Assembly (NCBI GenBank): GCA_024529925.1
Contig: JAFEUB010001118.1
Span: forward strand, 62,001-126,000
Origin: Ophthalmolycus amberensis
Lineage: Eukaryota > Chordata > Actinopteri > Perciformes > Zoarcidae
DNA: 64,000 nt
Direction: 5' to 3'
Numbering within the stretch: the stretch's first letter is position 1; every line of letters begins with the position of its first letter. The translations under genes and the position numbers were made by a program. Below, piece by piece: positions 25,901 to 37,900 of this stretch. The notes under the pieces were generated by a model. That model had not been told where the DNA came from and ran no database searches. It saw only the letters and a list, made by a program, of their open reading frames with translations.

Positions 25901-28900
25901 CTCCTTGAAAAGAGAACTTAAAAAGCAGAAATAAATCTGACTTACCTCTGTGTTCTCAGGTGTTCGTGGACCAACTCACGAGCAAAGACATGGAGTTCAT
26001 AGGAGACGCCATTTTCACCAGCATTGACAAGGAAATCATTGCTAAAATGGTGGAGTTCAATAAGAAGGTAAGCGTTTCTTGGACGACCGCTGAATTAGAG
26101 ACTTGACTCCGCTGTGCCAGCTGAGATACAACCTGCTAGTCTAGCATGTTTAAAACACTTAAGAGCTTCTCTTTTCCGCCCCCTGCCTCCAACAGCTTGT
26201 CCAGGAGGTGTGTGTGGAGCGGCAGTGGGGTCAGAAAGGAAGTCCCTGGGAGTTCAACCTGCGGGACATGTTCCGCTGGTGTCAGCTGATGCAGGCTGAC
26301 CAGTCCCCGGGATTTTTCAACCCAGGCCAGCACGTAGCCTTGGTGTACGCCGACAGGATGAGAGCGGAGGCCGACAAGGCTCAGGTACAATGTTCTTTGA
26401 TGGTGCTCGAGAGTCCACAGGAAACTTAATCAGTAGATCACTGGTTTAGGTGGGTTTTCAAGAAATCCTATTCAAAGGGCTGACGTCTGTCGTTTGGATG
26501 TTCGCTGTACATTTATAAAATAATAAATACAGTGTAATATTATGTAATTGCTTTTTTTATGCAAACTGTCATTGGTGGATTCGCAGCCTTTTTGTGGTCT
26601 TCATACCATTAAGAGCCTGTATTTGAGCACAATAACTTCCCTTTTCTTTTCTGCCTCCAGTGACCACCCTCAGTTTTCTTTGTGTTGTTACTGACCCGTA
26701 TGGAAAGTCTGTTTTTCCACTGTTCAGTCTGTGACGCTCCTCTTCTTCCACACAGGTTCTGTCCGTGTTCAGGAAGGTGTTCGGCGAGGACTTTGAGCCT
26801 TACAGCGGCTCCAGACAGTTCCACATCACTCCACTCAACCTGCAGGTTTGTCAAAACAACAAAACCTCTTCCTGTTTGTTTTGAAGCGAATGTTTGATTG
26901 TACAGACAAAAAGTATTTCTTCTCTCGTGGATTGCTCGCTGTAGGTGGGGTTCTCCGTCCTGCAGCGCAGCGGCGGAGCCCCCGTGGCCCTCGACCCCCC
27001 GCTGTCCATCACACACCAGGCGCTGCGGCCCCTGGAGTCCCTGATGAAGTGCGTGGAGATGGGCTGGATGACCATACTGGTCGGCCCCACGGCCAGCGCA
27101 AAGACCAGCCTGGCGAGACTGCTCTCTCTGCTGACGGGACACCGCCTCAGGGTCATGGCCATGAACAGCGCCATGGACACCACCGAGCTGCTGGGAGGCT
27201 TCGAACAGGTAACCAGGACCTCGCGTGTCTAGCTCGCGTGGCCTCTTTCATCGTCTCGAAGCGTCCGACTGCTTCACTCGGCGCTCTTTTCCTCTTTCCA
27301 GGTCGATATCATGCGGCCGTGGCAACAAGTGCTGGAGAGCGTGGACTACATAGTCGCCATGGTAATAAGGCGTGGCCTGATGTCGCTGGATGTCGGCATC
27401 CAGGACACGGAGTTCCTGCTGCAGACGTGGGGTCTGTTCTGCCACTGGCTGAAGGAGGAAGGACTGCAGAGAACCGGGGGGACCATCAACTCGGAGGCGC
27501 TGAACAAGCTGGAGATCATCATCCTCCTCCTGCAGAAACTCAACACCAAGCTCAAAGTGTTCACTGGTAACGGCCAAGTGGCGTCTGAAAAGTAGTTTGG
27601 TTGTCTTGTCAGTATAAGAATGTGTTTCCGGTGCTGTAACTCGCTTGTGTTCGTGTCCCTCCAGACATGTCCAAACTGCAGATGGACTTCACGCTGCTGA
27701 AGGAGCGCCTGGCTCAGCTGGAGGACGGCTGGACGAACGGAGGCTTCGAGTGGCTGGACGGGATGCTGGTCCAGGCCCTGCAGGCCGGTGACTGGCTGCT
27801 CATGGACAATGTCAACTTCTGCAGGTGAGAAATCATGGGATTTAGAAATCATGGCTGGGTTTTAATCCTTGTTTTGAAAGGCATCAAAGATCACACGCAT
27901 CATAAGAACTCAGGGCCAGAACGCTATGCAGAGATATATTGAAACTATTCAGAAATGAAATGTGAAATATCTTGGAGAAAAGACCACTTTTAGGAATTTC
28001 AGCTTGGTTACACAGATATCTACAGAACGAATGCATGTCTGAAAAGTTAAGAAATCATAGTTTTGAAACATGCATTTTGAAAAGAGAAGTGATGAGAGCT
28101 GTAGATGAAGGGAGTTCTTAATCGTCACACTTTTGGAGGTCAAAAATATTGATAAAAATGTCACTGATCAAGTATTGTTTTCGTAGCGCCTCTGTCCTGG
28201 ATCGCCTCAACGCTCTGCTGGAGCCTGGTGGGTCACTCACCATCAACGAACGCGGCGTCATAGACGGGAAGACCCCCAAAATCACCCCGCATCCCAACTT
28301 CAGGTAGTACGCAGTATTAGAGCCTGTTCACTTCTTGTTGAAGCCTTTTGAAGAAGTGTGTGCTCAGCTGTGTGGCTGTGCAGGTTGTTCCTGACCATGG
28401 ACCCGGCACACGGGGAGCTCTCCCGAGCCATGAGGAACAGAGGGGTGGAGGTGTACATCCCGGGGGAACATGAGGGGTCCTGCTGGGACACACTGGACCT
28501 GAAGACCCTGCTTCACACTGCCGGGGTGACCGGGGACTGTGTGTGTGATCTGCTGATTGAAATACATAAGAGCATCAAATCTGCCATTTGGGGTAAGCAG
28601 CTGACTGACGATAGCAAACACACGTGCTAACTAGTCAATCTGCAGAATTTTGAAAAAACAAACAAAACGACTGGCCTCTATCTTTCAGATTCCCCGGCCT
28701 CGTCAGTGGCCTCCCTGCTCCATGCCGCCACCCTGCTGTCCTGCCAGCTGCAGCGAGGTGTCGACTTACCCAGCGCCCTGCAGCATGCCTGTGGAGAGGC
28801 CTACTCGCTCTGCCAACGCACCGCCGCCAGCCAGAAGGTATCGACGCGCCCTTATCGACGCTTCCCCGACTGTAATACTTCCACTGTCTCACCACTATGA

Positions 28901-31900
28901 GTAGGATTTGTCAATTCCGGATTGTAAACACAACATTCAAAGTTGGCCCCTCCCCTCCCGGCTCAGCGAGGGTTAGGTCTTTGGCGTACCGTGATCGTGG
29001 GGGTGAGGGTGCTGTGATTTATCGGTGCAGAGCTCGTGTCCTTTTTTGCTAAATAATTATTTACAGTTAATTAATTACAGTCGAAACTGTTCGTCGTGCC
29101 TTTTTTAATTTGTGAATCAAACATTATCTAAAAGTTTTCTGAATCTCCTTCAGATTTTACAGCGCAAACAATGCTGTGATGTGTGTAAAGGATAAAACAA
29201 TCATTTAAATGTAGCAATTTTTGTGTTTCAGCTCTTTGGCAGTTATCTATCATAATAATGGTCCAAAATGATGTAAAATTGCATCGTTTTATGTCAGAAA
29301 CTTGAGGGAGAACCCCCAAACGTATCTTTTATTCACTTTAGAAATTCAGAATGTGTCTCTTTATCCTGCTTCGTAATACGAGCTTCCTGACAGGAACAGT
29401 GCTCATGAAGCCTGACTGAATAGCTCACACCCTGTCTGTCAAATCATAAATCCAAATGCTTTTCAGCTTTCCTCCATCTCAAAGATATCCAGTGAGCACA
29501 ATCATGCTCCCCAGGGGATGAATAAACATCAGTGTGCTGTTTCCCCTCCAGCAGGCACAACAAGTGATCGAGCAGCACTTGGCCATCCTGGACACAGAGG
29601 ACTGGGGCAGCGGGCTGCTGTGTGCTGGAGTTTGGCCTGACGGCTTCCCGTCTGCCCTCCTCTCCACGGAGGACTCCTGCTTCTCCGCGGTCCTCAGAGA
29701 CGGACAGGTCCTCTCTTTTTGCCTGAACACCCTCAGCCTGCAGGGCAAACGGTAAGAATAGTGACAACACAATCGCATGTGTCTGTAACGGGAAAGTGCA
29801 ACACAGGCCTACCTATGTGTGTGTACCCTGGAGGGGCCGACACATTGTAGAAAAAGGTATTCACATAAAGATGTGCCTGAATTTGATATAGTGAAAGCAC
29901 CTAAAGTGGCAGTTGAAACCAAATTGCTGTTAAAAAAGTGCGACGGGACGTTGATGAATTATCAGTTCACGTGAAAAAGCAGAATATTCAGTCAAAGCAC
30001 TAAAAGGAGTTAAAATGCAAACACTGAAAGGAGTTGAAGTGTGTGGGATAACTTCCCTTGTGTCAGCTGAAGTGTAAGTGCATGAAAACAGGAGATGAGA
30101 CTTGAGCTTTGCATTGTCAGTTTAACTGTGAACATTAAAAATATGTTGATGTGTCAGTTTAAGTGCAATTACTCAAAGCACATGCACTTTAAATTGAAAA
30201 TATAAAAGTAGTAGTTCAGTGTCAGTTTATGTGTAAGCGTTGAAAGCAGTTAAAGTGAAGGAAAGGAAACAGTTTACTTGCCAGCTGTAAAGTTTGACGC
30301 TTAAGGAAGTAAATGACTCTGATGGTGTCGTCCACAGCAATCGTCCGCTGAGTCTGAGTGACCTGCAGAGGGCGCTGCAGAGCAGTGGCGCCCATGAAGG
30401 GCTGATGTTCTCCGGCGGAGTGGTGGATCTGGCGGAAGGAGACACTCTGAGGCTGATCCCCACGGCGGTCCGGCTGCTCACTGAGAGAGCCTCTCACGGA
30501 GACTGGATCCTCCGCAGCAGCTGGCTCTCACACCTGGGGAAGAGCTACAAATATGCCCCTGGTTTGTGACTCGGCACACACACACCACCCCGACACTTTA
30601 CACTTAGAAGTGCAGCGATTTCATGCTCTTCCAAAATAAGGTAGTCCTGAAACAGTGTGGTTCTTGACTCTTCCAGATCCAGCTCTGGTCCAGGTGGAGG
30701 CAGGGAACAGGGCTCTGAAGGCCGTGTTTGGTGGCAAACTTGCTGCCAAGGGCAAGTCCCTGGCAGAGTTGCTCCAGCCTCACAGCATCGGTAAACTCTT
30801 TGGTTGTCTTGTTCTTCATTGCAAGTATTTAGTGAATTAGCTGTGACTGTTCTGTTGATATGATTTAGTTCACAATATGGAGTTAATGGATTCACCGTGA
30901 TGGAACATGAAATAAATTGAATGCAGTTTAAGACATAGGAGCAACACAGACTTTGTAGTTGCTAAGCCTCTTTTTTAAATGTTTTATTCATGTATCTACT
31001 TATCTATTCATTTATTCATTTAAATGGATTTCATTAATTCTCTTTCATCATGGTGATTGTGCATTGGCAAATCAAGTGAAATGTCATGCCAATAAGGCCT
31101 ATTGAATTGAAACGGAAGACTAGATGAGTGGGTGGGCTCTCTGTCAGCTGCCATTAACTCGTTGCTTTGTGTCTCTTTGTTGCCATTTTTGTCTCTGTGA
31201 TTGTTTTTTCTGCTTTTCATAGTCAATGCGAGTCTTTTTGGTCTCTTTTTTGATCTCTTTGCTGTTGTTTTGGTCTCTCTATGTTTCTTTGTAGTTATTT
31301 TGAGTCTCTTCTTAGTTGGTATGTTACATTTTGTAGGTGAAGGCCAGGGGGGGCCCTGACACTTAATCCATCAGTAATCCATCCATGTATGACTCCACAT
31401 ACTGCTGCCATCCTCATGGAGTATTAACCACTCTCTGTTACTTTGCCAGATGAATACAGGATTCTGGTGGACATGCGATGGAACAAACAGTACCTGGATA
31501 TTTTGGCTAACAAGTGCAACTTTGAGGACGAGGAACGATACGTGGAGTTTCTGGAGGCCCTGAACTGCAGTTGCAAACAGGTACGCTGGGAGGTTTTCCT
31601 CTCAACATTTGGCTGATGCACATTGCTCACACTCTACTCATGAAAAAAACACATCTTGGAAGATTGCTACAGTAGAAAAATCAGCATATATACATTTGCA
31701 AGTGGAAGGATAACGAATCGAGTGCGACACACAAAAGACGGTGCTAAGAATTAGAAGTGCGATGCTGAGTTTTGTTCTAAAATGTCTCGAAATGTATAAA
31801 AACGATGTTGACTTTTGTTTGTGTGTGTGTGTTAGGATCGTTCTGATGATGGACAGAGAGGAGAGGTCTGTCATCTGCACCTGTGCCATCAACCTGTCTG

Positions 31901-34900
31901 CTCAGAACTGTGCCCTGAGAATAGCCACAGCCTTCAGCAAAGGTACACACGGCCTTCAGCACCCTTTGGTTTATATGGACTGATCGAAGCAACATTCTGA
32001 ATACGACTGAGTTACAGTTTCAAAATGTCTAACTACACCGCATGCAGCATAGAATGTAACTCAGTTTGTGCAACATGTGTTTTCCTCCCCACACAGGGAC
32101 TGTGGATATTGGTCACCTGCCCCACCCAGTGCTGATGCACCTGCGGACCTTCTTCGACCTGTGGGACTCGTTCACCCTGCAGGCCGTGCAGAGCGGACAG
32201 CCCTACATCTCCGACCACATCATGTTTGAGGTCAGCACCCACTAGATTTATCACTGTGTCACTTTACATACACAATTTTCTTTCATTTTTACACTCGTCC
32301 ACATCCTCTTATTTAGACTTAAGTACATTTAGTGCTGTACAACATAACTGGAGTCCATCTTTGTAAGGCAAGGCAAGGCAAGGCAAGTTTATTTGTATAG
32401 CACATTTCAACAACAAGGTAATTCAAAGTGCTTCACATAAAACCATTAAAAGCATCAAAACATAAGGCAAAAGAAAAGGAGATTTAAAAACAATTAAAGA
32501 AACAGTGTAAGAAATACAATTCAGTAGTAAAATGCAGAAATGCAGGAAATTGATTAATATATTAATTGAATGTGGTTCAATTGTAGGAAAATGTCCATCT
32601 TCACTTGCAGTTCTTCGAGTAACCTCTTTTCCTGGGTTGTGTGTACAACAACTTCTGCTGCTACTACAACTGCTACTATTACTACAACTTATTCAAAATG
32701 AATTGCAGTCAATGAGCCGCGGCCTGTAAAGCCCTGCTGTGGACGACACGCTCAATTCCTCAGATTCCTGAAACTCCGCCACTTTACGGAACGCTGTTCG
32801 CTTGTTTATTCAAAGGCTTTCCATAATATCATTACTGCTACTACTTGCACTACTACTAAAACAGCAAAATGAATAGTATCTACACCACTACTTCTTCAGT
32901 TCCTACCTGTTCCATACTACCTCCTTTACTTCTACTCCAACAGTATTTAAAAGCATTTCTACAGCTCCTATTGTTTGCTAGGTAATGAATAAATAAATAG
33001 AACAGGCGGATCAGAATTAAATGGAAGGTAAGATAATACAAAACTCTGCCTCCTGGGCAAAAGCATAAATTAAATCACGAAGGAAGTCTTTCAATTCTCA
33101 CGAAATTTGAACGCCCTCGGCCGACCTCACTCTTGCCTGTCGTGTGTGTGTGTGTGTGTGTGTATTTAGATCCTGCAGCTGCTGCAGTGGCTCGATCGAT
33201 TCTGGGATGTGTGCAGCACGCTGCCGGCTGACTCGCAGGGCATCTCTGTGCTGTCTCTGCACTGGCAGTGGGTGCAGAAACACCTCATCCTCCGCCTGCC
33301 CCAGCTGCTGCTGGGAGACACCGACACCACATCCGAGTAAGCACGTCTTCTCTGAACTGCCTTTTATAACTTGAAACCGAAGTCGGTCAATTAGTACTTT
33401 GCTTTATTTATTTACATTTGCTCTAACATTACAGAGAGAGTGTGTCTATAAGATTGCAATAAGACTTTCTATCTCACATATGATGTCTACAGTTACTGTA
33501 TTTGACTGCCTAACACTTGTGACTGTGCTGTGCTCCAGAGGTCACCAGGAGCTGCAGGCGGTCTCAGCAGCCATCCAGACTGTTCTGTCCACCCCGGTGT
33601 CTGTGGCCACAGCCCTGAAGGGCATGCAGAAAACCCTCGGGAAAGCTCTGCCATTCAAGGTCAGGAGACCTTTCATCAACTCTACTTTTACAACAGTTAC
33701 TACTTAACTGATTTGCAGATATTTACTCATCACCAGTTTTAATGTTTACTGTTTTTCCTGTGCTTTTTAAGTATTTAACAGCCAGTTTAGTGTAATCTCT
33801 GCATCTGAATTACTTTTTTACAAACTAAACCATTTCCATCTTCTTCTCCAGTTGGAGTCGGTGGCCGAGTGTGCGTCTCGGCTGCGGCTCTTGAGCAAAG
33901 CCCTGGATGTCAGCGACCTAAGGCTGGACGGCACCACGGGTCCGTGGAGGCAGGAGCTGGTCCGACTTCAGGGCGCCGGGCTCGGGCTGGACATCAAAGA
34001 GAGCCTCCTGGAGGCCTGGGGCCTCGTTCTGCTGGCAAACAACCAGCTGGATCCACAGAAGTCTGGTGAGCTGTTGCTGTGTTTGAATGGCGATGTTGGT
34101 TGGCAGGTCTGTCTAATTCTCGAGTCCCAGCACAAGATATCCTCAACGGTTGCTGGTATTTCGCCACACACTGTGGACTTACAGGAATTGTTAGATTTCT
34201 TGTGGACAAGTGAGACACATGGAAAGGGACGGGTGAGCGGAGATGCCACTAAATCCGGCACACTGGCCCTTTAAAACCAATCACAAGTGGTTCCTGCATG
34301 AGGCCCATTCCCACTGCTTTTATGTGATAGCTGAATGAAATTTACCTTTCATGCTCCCGTCAGGATAAACCCTCTTGCATATCTTTAAATCTGCTGTTTA
34401 AGTTCTAAAAATACCAAAATCATCATTGTGTAATTTGTCTCGTCCAGCACGTTCATATTGTGGGGGTGTCATAAACATTGCATGGGTCACTAATGGGGCA
34501 TTGAACGTTTTGTCCCGTTCCATCTCTAAGAGAAAACTCCAGTGTGGCATTAAAGGGTCCTCCGTGTGAATGTTCTACAGGAGTGTTGGAGAGGCTGGTG
34601 TCGAGTGTGGAGCAGCAGCAGCGTCAGATGACCTCCAGAGGGCTGCTGGAGATGTGCTCCCTGCCCGAGGGTGAGGAGCCGCGGGAAGGAGTCCACCTGG
34701 CCAGAGAGGAGCTGCAGCAGCTCAGCCGCAGGGCTCAGCTCTGGCCCCTGATGGAGGAACTGGCCGTGCTCAACCAGCTGCGACTCAGCACTGACCTGCT
34801 GCACCTGGCTCTCTCTCCGGGGTAAAACTCCCACGTCTTCCTCTACAAAAGCACAAATATTCATGCGGACTGACGTTGAAACATGCGACGGGCTGTGTAG

Positions 34901-37900
34901 TGAATTCTTCCCGTTGACTTGCAGCGACCAGGAGGCCGAGGACAGCATGCGTCGAGAACTCTCCAGACACCTGCGCTACTGCCTCCAGTCCACACCGATG
35001 AACGTCAGTCAGCTGCAGCCGCTGTGGTTCCTGCTCAGCAGTGAAAGGGTCAGTAGTGAAGGTTTCAGTTAACGAACTATGTAATCGTCTTTGTTTCCTC
35101 TTAGCTCTCCACTGTGTACTATCGGATCAAATGCTTCAAACGTGAAGAATGTCGCTCACGATTCCCCGTGACTCTTTTTCTTTAGCCGGCTGAGGAGCTG
35201 CAGTTTGTGTGGTGTGAGCTGCTATCGGAGGCTCTGGCCGCCCTGTGGACCAGCAGTGTGACCTCAGATCCCAACCTGTGGCTGAAATGGGACCCGCTGA
35301 GTGCCAAGACCCAGCCGTCTCCGAAGCTGCACCACGGAGCCGACAACGTGGTACCGACCTTTTAACGGCTCTTGTTTGATGTCACTGTTTTCATCGAAGG
35401 GATTACCTGCCGGTTTAATACTGTGTCCATGTTGTTTTTAGGGGCCGGCCTTGCTGAGTAAAGCAGTGTGGTCGTGTTGCATGCTGGGAGTGCTCTGCAG
35501 CAGTGAGACCGGAGGTCGATGGGAACCGTCAGGGGTGGCCCTCCTCTCCCTCTCCCATGTCACCCTGGGGGAGTGGAAGGAGAGGATCCAGCAGCTGCAG
35601 GATGTGTCTGCTGTGTTGTGGGATAATATGGCTCTCCCTGCGCTGGCTGAGTTCAGGTAAATTAAAACTTGAAAAAATCAAATGTTCCTCACAAGCATCA
35701 TTTTTTTTGGGGTTTACTAATCACCGCCATACCTCCCCAGGGGCACAGACTTTAGGCTCCAGGGCGCGGTCCTGCGTCGCCAGCTTCAGAGCATGGCTGA
35801 CCTGCTGCCTCCCAGTCTGCAGGAGGGCTACATGGAGAGCTGTGAGAGCCTGGTGGAGGACCCTGACCCTCTTATAGCTTCCCAGGAGATCCAGACCGTC
35901 TTCAGAGACTTCATGCCGCCCAATCTGCTCCCTAACGGCCTGGTTGAGGCCTGCGTCACCTGCCTGCAGCAGTACGTCCAAAGCAAAGTCCAGGGCTCCA
36001 ACCCACTGGCCCGATCCGGAGTGTTCTGGGTCAACATGGGCCTGCTGCAGATCAAAGTGTGGACGCCACAGACGATCTTTGACCCAGCTGTGAAGAGGGC
36101 CTACAAACTCAACTACTTACAGCAGGAGGTAAGTTTTCTCCTCATTTTGTCATATACAAGTACATCTTCTGAGATACTGAATTCTGGGTTTTCATTAGCT
36201 GTAATCCATAATCATCAAAATGAGAAGAAATAAACGCTTGAAATATATCACCCTGTGTGTAATGAATCTATATAATATATGAGTTTCACTTTCTGAATTG
36301 AATGACTGAAATAAATTAACTTTTCGATGATATTCATTGAGATGCACCTGTATTCTGAAACAAATTATTTTTTTAATGTGCACCCATCAGGGAGTACTTG
36401 CCGTTTGATTTGAGCATATTTTTGTTAGCTGATCTGTCTTGGAATTAGAAGTTAAACTGTGACTGTCGAAAGTCAAAAACAAAGTCTAATTCTGTCTTTA
36501 GAAACTGAACTCCAGCATTAAATATTTCTTTAGGATTTTTGTTTTGAGGACGGTGGTCACTAGAAGGTGGTTAAGGCCCAGAGACTACTCTGGCCTGATG
36601 ATGGGACGGGCATGTCCCTCTGTCTGTATTACAGCTGGCTCTGCTGCAGGAGGAGTGGAGAGGACGCAGCCTGTCGTCTCAGCTGGTGACCGGGGCAGAG
36701 CTGGAGGAGAGCAGCACCACTGACGGCTTCCAGCATCCTCGAATCAGGTCAGAACCAGCACCAACTTCTCACCGTGTGATATTATAACGGAGGACTTTTT
36801 GCAGAATACGACTGAAACATTACCATAATCCAAGTCTCGGTGTGACCAGGGAAGGTCAGACTTGCTCATGCACCGTCATAACTGGGGATGAAAATTATTA
36901 ATTTATTCCAAATTAAACTATTCCTGAGAACCATTTATCTTCCACACGCCAAATTAATCGTATTGATGTCTGAAAACTACACAATGACATCTGACTGTAC
37001 ACTGTGGAGTCTTGAAACCTACAAAAGGCAGGGAAGGTTGATTAGATAAGTCGAAACTCTTACAAAGTGCAGCGCCAAAGAAAAATAAAGATTAAAGGTT
37101 CGTGTGTGTGTGTGTGTGTGTGTAAAGCAGTGTGGTCGTGTGGCTAGCTAGCTTAGCTGAAAACACTGGTAGCTAAACACTCTAAACACCAGCCTTTTTA
37201 GCTAGCTACCTAGCAGCAGCTAACTCTCATTAGCTAGTTTTCGTCATAGCTAACTCTGTAAGCATTATACGCTTGCTGACAAAATCAATTGGCTATTGTA
37301 GAGTTTATTTGCTTCAGTAAAGTATTGATAATTAATATTACTTGCGCAGTTTTCTGACGAGAGTTAGCTGAGATCTCTTCTTAGCGTGACTCTGATGTGA
37401 AACATGCGCAACAAAATCCACAGTTCAGAGTTTATGTAAAAGGACGGTATTGCCTTACAGCCGGTATGGAGAGGAGGAATGATTACAGTGACCCGCATTT
37501 GGCATGGAAGTGATGTACTAAGAGACTTGTGAAAAATCCTTCAACCACATGCTTTCCGACTTGTTGTTGCAGGTACCTGTGGATCCGTATGCAGCAGGTG
37601 AAGGATCAGATAGCTGAGCTCTCCAGGAAGCAGGCCTGCCGCCCTCATGAACCCCAGTACGGCCGCCTCTTCCAGGAGCTGCAGCACTACCTGTGCAGCA
37701 TTGGCCAGGCGTCGGTTGTGGAAGACCTGTTGTCCCACCTGCTGAAGGCCCTGCAGGGCTCCTCCTCCTCCAAGTCTAGGTCAGCCGTCCAGAGCCTGCT
37801 GAAGGAGGAGGCTGTGTGGCAGAACTCCCAGCAGCGCTTCTGCCAGAGGCTGCTGGAGGACTACCCCCTGTACCCCGACGTGGTTGGGCCGGTGCGGACC

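Noticed and set aside
26848..27570. Plus-strand frame of 240 codons across AAA6
   Set aside because: It runs through introns and mdn1 exons 42-43 in the wrong frame; the exon frame carries the AAA6 motifs.
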